64,000 nt of DNA from Didymella arachidicola (GCA_016630955.3 CM049985.1:2108001-2172000); one strand, 5' to 3'; numbered from the stretch's first letter, positions 23,011 through 34,485 are shown. Notes: generated from the letters alone by a model not told the origin. Numbers and translations: made by a program.

Positions 23011-24186
23011 CTACAAGTTCCGAGTATCGACTCCGACCACCTTGCCAGGCCCAACCAACGTACCGTTGACAGGCGCATCGAGACCTCCCGCAGTACTGAT
23101 ATACAGTACATGCCTGTCCCTCTTTGTACGTCCAAACGCGGCCCCGGTCCCTCCAGCCAGAGTGAGCTGATCTTTCGCTCCAGCAACGACCTCCACTTTC
23201 CGGTCTCGTGGCGTAACAGCTATGAGGCTGTTGTCGTCATTCGTAACAACCCACACCGTCCCATCGGGTCCAATCTCGAAATCATCAACGAATGTGGTAA
23301 CCGCATTCAGATCTGCGTACACTTCGATCGGGGCCTTGCCGTCTCTAGCGAGGTAGCCGTCATTGGTGACGCGGACTCGGTAGATGTTGACCAAGTTCGT
23401 GTTGCTGAAATACAGAAACCCATCTCTGATCTTCACTCCATTGATACCAAAGCCAACAGTCTTGTTGAAGCGTTCAGGATGTGGCTTGAACTCCGGCCTA
23501 TCGGCGATGACCTCGTATGTTCCCCTCTTCGTATCGAGTCTGAACAGTGCGCCGAGTTGGCTGTCTGCGATCAACACAACACTTGGCATGTCAGGGAGCG
23601 CCACGACACCGTTCAAAAACATGGCGTCTGGGATGTCGACGATCTTGTGGACTGTCGCCGTGTCTTTCGAGAACTTGATTTCCCACGAAGAGAAAGAGCC
23701 GACATAGCCTGTCGCGTTTGCTGTTGCGTTTCCACCTGCTATAACGAATGTGTCTGGAAGTGTCTCGGCAATGCCGAGGATGTTTGTTAAAGTCTTGAAT
23801 TTGTAGATAGTCTCCAATACCGCATTGGATAATGAGGGATTGCGCACTGTGTAGAGAACGGGTGCGGGTGCAAACTGCGTGACTAAGAGGTCGCCATTGT
23901 TACGCACGGCGATGTTCTCGAGCCAAGTAGGGACACTGGATAGTTGAGCAACAGTATGAGTTGCGAGTGGCAGTCCAGTTTGCGGGTAAGCCCAGGGGTC
24001 GTTAGATGTTAGTCTGCTGAAAGTCCCCTGCCAAAGAGCTAGCGTCGTGAAAGTGCGTTGAAACAACATCGCTGGCCGAGAGCTTTCACGAGCTGCTGGT
24101 CTTTGCTTTTGGTGGGAAGTCATTTTATACAAAGAGTGTATCGCAAGGGGTGGGAGATATGGGTGGGTAGATCTCCTGCGGGTCAT
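23011..24186 (-). CDS. Six-bladed beta-propeller protein (SMP-30/gluconolactonase-like)
   Basis: A single uninterrupted frame of 391 residues from the ATG at 24186; internal ATGs at 24123 and 24069 would shorten it to 370 or 352 residues. The latest start gives MLFQRTFTTLALWQG, which has weak signal-peptide character. From there the pattern is that of fungal SMP-30-like/TolB-like propellers: TWLENIAVRNNGDLLVTQ, ILGIAETLPDTFVIAGG, GINGVKIRDGFLYFSNT, VDDFEIGPDGTVWVVTN and LYISTAGGLDAP. Such proteins include lactonase-like enzymes and some pericyclase (hetero-Diels-Alderase) relatives of secondary-metabolite clusters. No synthase or other tailoring enzyme lies nearby, so a cluster role is not supported. 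The substrate is unknown. Confidence 0.8.
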   Translation of the reverse strand: MTRRRSTHPYLPPLAIHSLYKMTSHQKQRPAARESSRPAMLFQRTFTTLALWQGTFSRLTSNDPWAYPQTGLPLATHTVAQLSSVPTWLENIAVRNNGDLLVTQFAPAPVLYTVRNPSLSNAVLETIYKFKTLTNILGIAETLPDTFVIAGGNATANATGYVGSFSSWEIKFSKDTATVHKIVDIPDAMFLNGVVALPDMPSVVLIADSQLGALFRLDTKRGTYEVIADRPEFKPHPERFNKTVGFGINGVKIRDGFLYFSNTNLVNIYRVRVTNDGYLARDGKAPIEVYADLNAVTTFVDDFEIGPDGTVWVVTNDDNSLIAVTPRDRKVEVVAGAKDQLTLAGGTGAAFGRTKRDRHVLYISTAGGLDAPVNGTLVGPGKVVGVDTRNL

Positions 24187-24921
24187 GGTGTGTCAGCAGA
24201 CTCGTACTGCATGTCATCAAGGACGGTCGCCCAAATTGTATATTGATAAGGCAGAAATCATGCTTGTAGCTACATCATTAGAGGAAGGCTCGTGTTAATG
24301 GACTACGGATATACGTTCGTCTGTGGAAGTTCCCGACGAAGTGTAGCTACACCTCAGCCACCCGTAGCAGAACTAATGTCCGCAGTGATGGAGACTGAGA
24401 TACTAGACGGCCTTGGTATCGTCTTGATAAACTTGAGCCCTTCAGGGTCATTGCTAAGCCCTATAGGAATTGTGACAGGCGACGAGATACAAGCAACTAG
24501 GTTCAATATCGTGGACCGACTGGCTACGTCAATTGCAGTTGGATCAGAAGACATGTACAGTAATGTAGTGGAGCGATACATACGTCGTACTTTCAATCGA
24601 GCCTGACAGATCTAACTCTTGACCATCTCCACCGCAGAAAGCCGTCCTCCAGGATATCGTGAATCTGATGGAAGTTCGTAAGTTCACGATTTCCAGTAAG
24701 TTTCGGTCCGCTGGTCGAACGCTGGTCGCCAGGATGCATCTCCGCAGGAAGTATAAATACAGTCATGCAAAGAATACAGCTATCCTCATGCAGGCGTTGA
24801 AGGTTAAAGGTATCGCACACAATGGGCACGGTGAAGCGAAGGCCTCCACACAAAACGCAAGGCAAACGGGAGTCTTTTTGTGCACGATATATTTCATCAG
24901 CAACCACTTCCTTTCATCAAG
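24187..24921. other. Intergenic, nothing recognised
   Basis: The upstream flank of the propeller gene, followed by AT-rich sequence with short frames on both strands that look like noise. It ends at the tRNA gene. Confidence 0.4.
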
Positions 24922-25011
24922 TCCGGTATAGTCCAGAGGCTAGGATATTCCGCTTTCACATCATCAGATATGAAGTTCCGGAAAGACCCGGGTTCGATTC
25001 CCGGTACCGGA
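24922..25011 (+). tRNA. tRNA-Glu (anticodon TTC) with a 19-nt intron
   Basis: The acceptor stem pairs TCCGGTA with TACCGGA. The D arm contains the GTCC/GGAT pairing. The anticodon stem TTCCG/CGGAA encloses a loop CTTTCA with anticodon TTC at 24955-24957. The T arm is CCGGG-TTCGATT-CCCGG. The anticodon loop is enlarged by a 19-nt intron at 24959-24977, directly after position 37, the standard place for eukaryotic tRNA introns. The A and B box promoters are internal. Confidence 0.92.
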
Positions 25012-25813
25012 ATTCACGCATCTTTTTGTTTTCTATCTATTTCTACGCTCGCAGTAGTGCACAAGAACGTCACCCTGCCGCCAAACTCTCTTTTTGACTC
25101 TCAGCACGAGTTCATTCTACATCCACGCATTCCGTCTCCCGTAGTTAATGCCTACAAGCAGGACTCATAGACATGGATTACAACGTCATGCAGATGTGAA
25201 GGGCTCCTTCGCACAGTCGTCGACAGGAGCGACTGCCTATCCTTATTTTTGCGCCACACTTTACAAGCCACCAGATCATCTCCCCTTTGCTGCAAACCCA
25301 GACTCGACACCCCCAACCCCGACAAAACCTGCATTCCAGCAAACCCAAATCGAGGCCAAAGCCAACCAATAGTGCGTGTCCGACGCTCACCTAACGCCAA
25401 TCAAAACTCGGATTTCTCGGAAATTAGTATTGCGCAAGAGAGCAATTTGGGTTGCATGTGCCGCATCAATCCTGCCGCTGCATTCTCAGCGATGGCTGTG
25501 CATCTGCGGTGCGCCTGCGCACCGATAAGGCCGCTGCGGCTTCTGATAAAGTGAAATGACTCTGCGGCGTGTCAGCGCTGAACCTTGCGGTAATTTGCTG
25601 CTCAACAGGCGCTGGGTGATGCATGGCGCCGTCGCAGGGCAACCCCAAAGAGAACAATTGAGTCGACCGTTGAACATCGAACAACATCGTGACGTGGCTG
25701 TGCTGGTATCAGGGCACGTACCTAGGGATCCCTGTGCGAGTCGCTCGTATTTCCCCAGTTTGCATGTTACAGATGCAACGAACATGCTCGCCTGAATCCG
25801 GAAGTGTGCGGCG
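25012..25813. other. Intergenic, nothing recognised
   Basis: 802 bp between the tRNA gene and the small zinc protein gene on the other strand. T-rich sequence right after the tRNA could act as the Pol III terminator. Short frames here show no recognisable protein. Confidence 0.4.
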
Positions 25814-25960
25814 TCAGTTCGTGTGAATCGCGCCTGATCCCTCGCAGACGTGACACTTCAGCGTGCCGTCGCGTTTGCATCCCGTGCAATTCTTGCCCGT
25901 TCCGTTGCACTCATCGCACTTGACTGTGCCGAGGCCGCGGCATGTTGGGCACTCCTTCAT
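25814..25960 (-). CDS. 48-residue stand-alone DnaJ-type zinc-finger protein
   Basis: From ATG 25960 to TGA 25814-25816 on the minus strand, with no intron. The whole product is four tandem zinc-binding modules: CPTCRGLG, CDECNGTG, CTGCKRDG and CHVCEGSG. These follow the CxxCxGxG repeat of the DnaJ cysteine-rich domain; only the third departs from the GxG ending. The tail is AIHTN. Eight cysteines would bind two zinc ions, as in type I J-proteins, but there is no J domain and no substrate domain. Similar short DnaJ-like zinc proteins exist in plants and some fungi as thiol or chaperone factors. It may instead be one exon of a longer gene, but I found no matching neighbour exon. Too short for ordinary gene callers. 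Confidence 0.65.
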   Translation of the reverse strand: MKECPTCRGLGTVKCDECNGTGKNCTGCKRDGTLKCHVCEGSGAIHTN

Positions 25961-28900
25961 GGCTGTGGGTGTCGTTACGGAAATGAATGATCGAGGAGGA
26001 CGTGGCTCGAAAGATGACTATGGCAAAATCAAACGCTGATCAACAGCGAGAGTCGTGAAGAAAGTGAGGAGGGGGCAACGTAGAAGGGCAGGGTGAGATT
26101 AAGTTGACGACGCTCAGGTGATGATGCAGCTTTCAGGTAAAAGTTTCGAAACAGCGACGCAACCTTCAATCTATGCCAGGGACTTTATACAATCTCCCGC
26201 AGTCGTTGTGCACAGGTCCGGTCCGCTCGCTACCACTTTCAATCTTGCTTTTGAACACGATGAAGCGAGTCTGTTTGCCCTACTCAGCCACCCATCAGGC
26301 AACTCCAACAGGAGCTCACGGCTCGCAGCGGGGTCAATACGGGCATATCCCTATCTCATAGAGACGGTACGTCCAACGAGATGGCAGCTCTAGCTTGGCG
26401 CAACTATGACGAGGGTTACGCAGGTTTCCTAGCGGGGTCCTCATCTTATCCATCTGAGCCGAGCGCTCTCAAACACCACCCTTTGCGGTGCAGCAGACTT
26501 GCTAGCTAGCTCCATCTGTCAGGAGGTAAAAACACCTAATATGCTTGGCTGTCCGACCTGCCCAAACAACTCAACGGGCATGTAGCGTCGCCACAACCGG
26601 TCTCCGCCGCCGTGTTTGATCTTGCTGGCCGTGCCGCACTTGATCCACGTTATCATCACGGCAAAGAGGTGGTTTGAACGCAGAAGCTCATTTCCCGTCT
26701 TCTAGCATGTTTCTTAATGTTCTCCGCAAGCGAATCATCTGCTGATCCGGATCTTGCCCGGATTAATGCCTGCGCCGAAGCAACTTCCCCTCTCGAACAG
26801 CGCTGAGGGCACAGCAGGTTTCTTGCTCGAAGGTCGTCGAGTGACGGCCTGGAGAGGGTGTCGAACAGACCAATGCACTCGCTGCCCAGGGGCACGTTGC
26901 CATTCGACTGGAGGAATAGATATCCGCGCGACACCGCGATTCTTTCAAAGAGCAGGCACACACGTGGCAGCTGCAAGAACGTTAGCATGGCAGGACCCAT
27001 GATGGTGGGTAAGGCTGAATTGTGGTTCGGTAAACCTCGGTGCGAGCGCATGCATCAGCACATCGGAGCGAAACGGTGCTTAATTTGATGCTGTGTCGGG
27101 TGCCCTGTTTCAGGCAGCAAGAAACCGATGCCGAACATAACCTGGAGTCCTTTGCGACACGTTCAGGCAGGTATCGTGACACGACTGCCGACTTGGGATC
27201 AGGCAATCGATGTTTGTACCTGTCGTACTCTGAAACGAGGGACCTTCCTGGACTAGCACCAAGCCACGTGTAATCCCGTAGCTCGGCACAGCCTCAGCAT
27301 CCTTCCGTCGCTTAGACATCCTGAGTCTACCAATTGTATTCGTTAGATCAAAGAATCCAGGAATTCAAGTTTGTGTCCTAGGGGGCCTCTCTTTTGTTTC
27401 CACTGTCGTGGAGTTTGCAGCAGGTTTGCAGATATCATCGTACAGTGACAGTGCGCAGGCCAGGCTCGGTAATGCACTGCCACAGAAGACCTTGACGAAT
27501 CAACCTGTGCCGTGGTCTGATTGACCTTGTCGGAGTGCGAAATATATGCACAAGGCTCTGAACCGGTGAAAGTATGCGGCCCCAGGCACACAACGGAACA
27601 TTAACGCTTCTGGTCTTTCAATAGTCTGAGATTAAGCCTGCTGGAAGATGCTGACGTAGCACACCGCATCACCAGGAGGAGTCTCGACGAGACAGCTGGT
27701 ATTATTGGCCTGGCTGAATGTCGTGTTCTCCTGAGAAAACAAATAGTAGATGCAATAATGCAGTATGCAACAGACCATCATGTTTGTTCAACACTCACCG
27801 AGTTTGCCCAGTCTCTTGTACTTCCATAAAACGCCCTTGTTACGAGGGACACCGCAACAATACTGCTGAAGAACGCGGCGGATGGTTCGCTCAGTCGTCA
27901 GATGCTAGAGTCAGCGGATCATGTGTTGACAGAAAGGTCTCAGCCTTGGTCAGATAGCAATGAGATCAAGGTTGAAGACACACTAGAATCTGGATCTGGT
28001 CGATCAGCCAGGTGCTTGCGAAAACTTCAAGCTCTCCAAGCGACGCGTTGTAACGCGCCTCTAAGCGGACGTTGCGCACCTAGACGCTTGGCAAGGAGTA
28101 TCATTGTGCATGGCGTCCGCTGGTCAGGGCACTAGAGCGATGAGACTTTCCTCTCATGCCACATAGAGTATCCCGACTGGAGCTGACTTCGGTTACACTT
28201 CGGTCGTCGATTGGGAGAGCTCTCATCCAAGTCGTTGTCACGTAATTGTTGACGTTCTGAGAGTTGAGTTGACGCAGCGATGTTTGCCTTTGTAAAAGCG
28301 TGTCACTCACAGAATTTTGCCAATCAGGTCCGAGCAGTGACTGGCTTCCCCGAATGGCTCCCGCTAGAATTGCAGTCGGCGACGGGCGTGCTTGGTCCGC
28401 TCAGTCTGAGAGAGTATCCGAATGGGCAAAGCTACATCGAAGCTTCGGCACACCGTTATGAGCTGCTGGTGTCGGGGAAGGCGCGGGGAAGCAGTATGCG
28501 CCACGAACGCCTGGCCTCCACCCCGCTTGCCTCGCCTTGGCGTCCATTCCGCCTTTGCTCTTCTTCTCTTGTCGTCCTTTCCTCTCGCGCTGCCTGCTCC
28601 ACCAACTGCGCGACCAGACACTGTAGAAAGGTCTGCTGAAAGAGTGGGAAGGACGTGTCCCAAGCATGCAATGCGAAAACGATGTTGCGTCTATGCTCAT
28701 CCTACCTATGATGGGTGGAGACGACTCGCTGCAGTCTTGTCCAGACTCTAATGACTTAGCCAACTCTCGTCGATTCAACACACAGCCTTAGGACAAGACG
28801 ACGAGCGGTCTTGGCCGCTCAGGCAGGCAATGTACAACGAGGTAATTTCTACGCCGATTCTCAATCAGCGTGCAACTAAGCGCGTCAAATACCGATGTCA

Positions 28901-29162
28901 CATCCGCTGATGCGTCTTCTTGGCTGATAACCAGCGTCGTCGTTGGACTCTAAGGAAAATATGCTCGCGGTAGTAGCGCTGAAATATGAGGGATAGATCA
29001 GGCTGCCGGGCGCGAATGTGACTCCTGGTGCACCCTGTACCGCAGATCACTGCAAGTAGTTAGTAGGCGGTCTTCCCCACCGCTACGCGTGCTTGTAGCT
29101 TTTGCATCTCTCCATGTCTTCTCGTAGGCCTTGGTTGAGCTTGAAGCTTCCAACCTTGAAGC
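25961..29162. other. 3.2 kb gene-poor stretch
   Basis: This is the longest stretch without a supported gene. It has many short overlapping frames on both strands with no recognisable domain, signal peptide or coherent splice chain, and base composition similar to the genes. The last few hundred bases before 29163 should be the promoter of the sugar-transporter pseudogene. I see no inverted repeats or TA-flanked element in it by eye. Confidence 0.4.
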
Positions 29163-31480
29163 ATGGCAGACCCAAGCGTTGGCAAGCCGGAAGGCAATGT
29201 GAACGCTCTCCACGATAATAACATCAGTGACGCTCGCCGTTCATTAATCGCCAGCGTCAATCTGAACAAGAACCTAGACGCCAAGTATGTCTCTAGCTGT
29301 AAATACAAATGTTTATCTTAACATAATTGTAGGGTGTCCAATCCCCTGATTGGCGTTCCTCACGACACTTTGATGCGCGATGTTGAAGACTTCGCTCGCG
29401 AACACGACCTAGAAGATATCGTTGAGCACCTCAAGAAGGGCGCTCTGGTCGCTCAGAGCCCCAATGGCTTCGAAAACATCGAGATGCTTGTTGAGGAAGA
29501 TAAACAGCATCTGCACTTCGAGAAACAGCATAAGTGGAAGCACCCCCTTCAGCTTTACATTAAAATCATCGTTTGCTCCATTGGAGCCGCCGTTCAAGGC
29601 TGGTGAGTGTTCCATAAAACTTACAAAAGCTGTACTGACCTAGATAAGGGATCAGACTGGATCTAACGGAGCGAACTTGTCATTTCCAGTCGAGTTCGGC
29701 ATCGGCGAAGGCGACACGGAAGGTAGCCCTAACCGATGAACACACAACCTACTCGTGGGCCTTGTGAACGCCGGGCCTTATATCGGAAGTGCATTCATCG
29801 GCTGCTGGATCAGCGATCCTTGCAACTACTACTTCGGACGTCGTGGCACCATCTTCATCTCGGCAATCTTCTGTGTACTCACTCCTATTGGCGGTGCTTT
29901 GACTCAGACCTGGGAACAGCTCCTCATTACTCGCATTTTGATGTAAGTTGCACCGGAATGATCACTAGAGAAAGTCTGAATTGAAGCAGCGGCATTGGCA
30001 TGGGATTGAAAGGCTCTACGGTGCCCATTTTCGCTGCTGAGAACTCTCCAGCCCAGATCCGTGGTGCGTTGGTTATGAGCTGGTAAGAGTGCCCTTCGCC
30101 TCATACAGGAGAGATGTATGTGCTAATATATCCAGGCAAATGTGGACTGCCTTTGGGATCTTCTTGGGGTACTGTGCCAACTTGGTTGTGTATCAAGTGC
30201 CTGTAATCGCGTGGCGCCTACAGATTGGATCAGCGTTCATTCCAGCAGTGGTAAGTAGTCATCCAGGAGACAGTCGAATAGATTATTGACTACTACAGCC
30301 TTTGACAATTGGTATCTACTTCTGCCCAGAGGTACGTTCACTGCTGAGTTCGGCGAGACGGTTGCTCACACGTCATTAGTTACCTAGATGGCTTATAAAG
30401 AAGAATCGCTATCGCAAGGCCTGGCAGTCGCTACTGCGCCTTCGTTTCAGCCCTGTCCAGGCGGCTCGAGACCTCTACTACATCCATGCCCAGCTCCAAG
30501 TTAAGGCACAGATCATTGGAAGATCCAAATACTTCTAACGCTGTATCAAGCATTTCACCATCCCTCGAGTCCGCCGCGCCAATCTAGCTTCGTTCGTTGT
30601 AATGATTGCGCAGCAGATGTGCGGAAGTAAGCGTCATGCCCTAGACTTTTGCTCGCAATCTTGCGCTGACTATAAGCAGTCAACATCATCGCTTTCTATT
30701 CTAGTACGATCTTCAAACAAGCAAATGCCTCTGGGAGAGAGGCTCTCATCGCTTCCTTTGGCTTCGGCCTCGTCAACTTCGTTTTTAGCTGGCCTGCCAT
30801 TTGGACGATTGACACATTCGGCCGCAGGAGCCTGCTTCTCTTCACGTTCCCGCAGATGGCCTGGTCTTTGCTTGCCACTGGACTATGCTTCCTGATTCCG
30901 AGGAGTAATCCCGCCCATCTCGGTCTGATCGCTCTTTTCATCTACATATTCGCGGCGTTCTACTCCCCAGGAGAGGGACTGGTGCCGTTCACCTACAGCG
31001 CTGAGTGCTTCCCTCTCACACATCGGGAGGTCGGAATGGTAAGAACAGCCACCCAAGTTTGTGAGAGTCGCGCTAGTTGTTTTTCAGGGTTGGGCAGTCG
31101 CTACCTGCCTCTTCTGGGCCGCCGTACTCTCCATCACGTTCCCACTCATGCTGTCTGCGTTGGGTCCGACTGGAGCCATCTGTTTCTACGCCGGTCTCAA
31201 CATGATTGCGTTCTGCATGATCTTCTTGTGGCTACCGGAGACAAAGCAGCGAACGCTCGAAGAACTTGACTACATCTTCGGCGTGCCCACAAGCAAGTTC
31301 GTCAACTATAATTTCCGTGTCGCTCTTCCCTGGTGGTGGAAGCGCTGGGTCATGTTTGACAAGTCGGCTACATTTAAGCCGTTGTATACCTTCGATGGAG
31401 TAGAAGGCCATTACCAGGTCGCCGAGAATATCCGAGGTAATAGCAGCGAGAAACCCGAGACTGTCACTCGGGAGTTCTGA
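29163..31480 (+). pseudogene. MFS sugar transporter with two internal stop codons
   Basis: Nine exons can be chained with correct GT-AG sites and phases: 29163-29284, 29333-29602, 29649-29942, 29990-30082, 30136-30250, 30299-30331, 30380-30626, 30680-31038 and 31088-31480. The chain is 642 codons. It encodes a sugar-porter family protein: IVCSIGAAVQGWDQTGSNGA (TM1), NAGPYIGSAFIGCW, the GRR motif NYYFGRRGTIF, FTIPRVRRANLASFV, SWPAIWTIDTFGRRSLLL, PFTYSAECFPLTHREVGM and FLWLPETKQRTLEELDYIF. Two codons are stops: TGA at 29737-29739 (codon 161, after GSPNR) and TAA at 30536-30538 (codon 362, after RSKYF). Both can be explained by C-to-T changes (CGA or CAA). All splice sites still look functional, so loss is recent. 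A sequencing error at two sites is less likely. Confidence 0.85.
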
Positions 31481-31807
31481 AGTCTGGGACGCGGAGGATG
31501 TCTTGATAAGATTAGAGGTTGAAGATAAAAATATAGTACATGAGGGTCAGCATGAGATAAGAAACGACGACATTTCACAAAGCAACAAGTTCTGTTCGCG
31601 AAGGATGGGTAAGTCTTCAAACTCGTCCCTCCATTATAACCACGCCTATGGACAGCAAGTGTAAGGATGTCAGGGGCAAAGAGTGTGAGCCATTTCGACT
31701 GTAAAGACTAGGTACAAGAAGTGAAGAACGTTCTTTCCCCATTTTCCATCAACATAACATGATGCATACAGACGCCGTATGGAGTATGTTCTTCAACACG
31801 CTGTCAC
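31481..31807. other. Convergent intergenic region
   Basis: Terminators of the sugar-transporter pseudogene and the AA9 gene should both lie here. No other feature. Confidence 0.4.
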
Positions 31808-32928
31808 TTAACCGCGGAAAGCGCGGGAATGGCGGCGAGCCTTGGAGCTGGTGGAGCCAGCAGCCTTCTCCAACCAAGAGACGAAGGTCTCGAGAGTGAA
31901 GGTCTCGGGAAGAGCGTCAGAGCTACCGGTGGAGGAAGGCGTAGGGGAAGCGACAGAGGTCGCAGTGGCAGAAGCAACGGGTGTAGAGGCAGCGTTGTTC
32001 TGGACAGCGGCGGAGGAGGTGGCAGCGGGCGCAGCAGAGGAAGCGGCAGCAGAGGCAGAGGTAGCGGCAGCAGCAGAGGTCTTAGCAGGTGCAGCGGCAG
32101 AAGAGCCGCTGGAGCCGGAGCCGGAGCCAGAGCTGGCACCGCTGAAGAGAGCAGGACCGGGAATCTGGTATTTGGAGTTGTCGCCATAGACGTTGACCTT
32201 GATACCAGGGTCGGTGGGGGTGTAGAGCTTATCAGCGGTGATACCCTCGGGGTTCTCTGTGCCGGAACCAGTAACCTTCAAGTTCTAATCACAATATTAG
32301 CTCGTTGTTCGGGCCATTGACTAAATCGATGTTAAGACCGACTTACAATGCACTTGGGGTAATTCTGCGCGCCGTTGTCCTGGCCGGCGGAGTGGAGGGC
32401 GATGATCTCGTGGCGGAGAACGTAGTCGCCAGGAGCGATGGAGCTTGGCACAGTGACAGACCAGGTCAGGTTGTTATTGACGAGCTTGGTGGCAGCCCAC
32501 TGACCATCCTCGTAACCAACGGCGTCGATCTTGAAGAACTTCAAGTCAGCAGCCTTAGCAGAGGTAGCATCGTCGACCTTGGCCAAGTAGTCGATAACAG
32601 GACCAACGTGAGACTCGGGCCAGGTGTTCCACTGGATGTCGACCTTTCCTCCAGCAGCGACCGTGGCGACCTTTGCACCGGCAGTAGCATCCTTGTGGCA
32701 AGCAATCTTGTTCACGTTGGTGTACATGGTAGGGTCGACGAAGCCGTTGTCGAGGCACTCAGGGCAGGACCACTCGATGACCTCAGGAGCGGGGGTCTGG
32801 TACTGAAACGAGGGGTCATAGGCAGTGAAGTCAGTGCCATCAACGTGAATATCCGCAAGATGACCGTGGGCATTGACGGAGGCGGCAACAGCGCCGAGGA
32901 TCGCGGCGATCTGGATCTTGGAAGGCAT
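31808..32928 (-). CDS. AA9 lytic polysaccharide monooxygenase (former GH61)
   Basis: A secreted copper enzyme that oxidatively cleaves cellulose or related glucans. Exons 32928-32347 and 32284-31808 flank a 62-nt intron and give 352 residues. A 20-residue signal peptide ends at VNA, so His21 (HGHLADIH) becomes the N-terminal copper-binding histidine brace. The second His is in PESHVGPVIDY. The conserved RHEIIALHSAG...GAQNYPKC block supplies the second-sphere His and axial Tyr. A Ser/Ala-rich linker of about 80 residues leads to a conserved-looking C-terminal tail (LPETFTLETFVSWLEK, then basic residues KARRHSRAF) and no CBM1. I recall similar tails on other fungal AA9 proteins; its role is unclear to me. 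Substrate preference cannot be read from the sequence. Confidence 0.93.
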
Positions 32929-34046
32929 GTCGACGGTTTGGGTGGTTGAATTGGTTGTTGGAAAGAAGAGCGTTCAAGAGTAAACTTCGAGATCAACGAA
33001 GGTGCAAAAGAATGTTATCCGCTTCAATCGATGAAGGGTGAATGAAGATGAAAAGAATGAACTGTCGAAATAACTGAATGAGTGTGGTGAGTAAACAATG
33101 CTCGAGGGCATGAAGCTTTCTTATATCGAGCAGGTGGGTTCTACGAAACATTGTGGGTAAACGCTAGGGCTGTGCAGCTGTCAAGCCATCCGGGTATCGC
33201 TACGAAATAGGCATAACGGCCGGTAGCAAAAGCTTGGTTGTAATAAGCGTTAAGGGGAAAAGGTGGTGTTGGGTCCAAAATTCTTTCTGATTATCGTTTC
33301 ATGTTCCTGAATATGGGACGGGCGGCAAAGCACAGCAGACTCGGTCGAGTGTTCCTCATTGACGCAGGCATCTGGCCAAGCCGAAACGCCTATCTTCGAT
33401 GAGAGGAGTCTGTAAGTGTTGCAAACAACGAGCAGGCGCAGCAATGCAGGACAGCACATTAAGCGCTGCGGCTTGCTACCCTGTGGATCATTATCAGTAC
33501 ATATTGCCTGGGATGCTACTAGACCTTAGCTACATCAAATTACTTTGATGAGGCAACGAGGATGATGGAGGTGGACAGACCAGATGTGAAGAAGTCAATT
33601 TCATGGGTGGCTGCGTGTCGCGTAATTTCTCTATGTGAAGACTACTGCAACTTCATTGAACGCGCAGAGATACATTGAATGCTAGTCGCGCTTTCATCTA
33701 TCTGTTTCAAAGGGCCCGCATTGCTAACGTCTTTGTAGCGGCAGAGCTCACAGTGGCTCGCTTAGAAGCTTCGCACCTGGTTTGTTTCACCTGGCCGAGG
33801 TTGTGGGTCGAAGACAGCGCGCGCCACCACAAGGCTTTTGACACCTCGAGACGTTGACGACACTCCTGCCGAGGCTGTCTGGCGTAGATAGCACGCCGGT
33901 CACTAAGCCCGTTCAGCGTCTTGATAGCACTTCCGCTCTCTAAAGCAGGTTCAAAATCAGTGTGGGTGGGTGCCTCCTCATGCTAGTTGTTTGGCACTGC
34001 TTGAGGGAATGAGTCTGTCTTTCTGGATTCATTTACTGGTCAGGCC
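32929..34046. other. AA9 promoter and intergenic DNA
   Basis: The promoter of the AA9 gene (minus strand) occupies the left part. Further right there is no recognisable gene up to the repeat that marks the edge of the transposon island. Confidence 0.4.
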
Positions 34047-34115
34047 GGCTCAATGCGTTGTCTGGAACCGGCAGACTTCCCTGGGTGAGGTCGCGGTTGA
34101 GCCGACCAACACTAA
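34047..34115. repeat. Left copy of a palindrome-ended short repeat
   Basis: The segment opens GGCTCAA, contains GGAACCGGCAGACTTCCC followed by TGGG (34064-34085), and closes with TTGAGCCGACCAACACTAA (34097-34115), so its ends are inverted relative to each other. The first 39 bp recur with the same spacing at 40342-40380. Confidence 0.7.
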
Positions 34116-34157
34116 GAGCTGAGTCGTAGCTTAGCAGACCTACCTAACTATGGGTTG

Positions 34158-34462
34158 TTTTCGAAATGATGAACCCACCCCGTAACATACTAGAAAGAGG
34201 CTATGTATGCCTATACATCGCATAGAGACATGAGGGCTTATAAATAGCCCTAGGTAAGGTATAGAATACTATATATATCCTAATGATTAAGAGCATATAA
34301 GTCCATCTACTATGTAGCTGTGTGTAATAGGGGTATACAGAAGAGAGCTTTGATGTTGGTGTGTTCTTAGTATACAGACTATAATATACGCACGTAGTAT
34401 AGGATATACGCCTAGAAACCCTGGATTTCGGCTCTCACGTGGTGGGTTCAACATTTCGAAAA
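34158..34462. mobile_element. Candidate AT-rich MITE
   Basis: Two 26-bp inverted ends match at 24 positions: 34158-34183 (TTTTCGAAATG, then one variable base, then TGAACCCACC) and 34437-34462. The 305-bp interval has no coding capacity and an AT-rich interior full of TATA and CTATA runs. I cannot identify a clean target-site duplication, so the exact ends are uncertain. Confidence 0.55.
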
Positions 34463-34485
34463 TCATAATATCTAAAAGCTAAGTA

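Noticed and set aside
23011..24186. A secondary-metabolite cluster around the six-bladed propeller protein
   Set aside because: Relatives of this family occur in such clusters, but no synthase, terpene cyclase, P450 or cluster regulator lies within reach.
28280..28640. A 119-codon frame before the sugar-transporter pseudogene
   Set aside because: No signal peptide or domain, and equally long frames on the opposite strand; I could not attach it to a splice chain.
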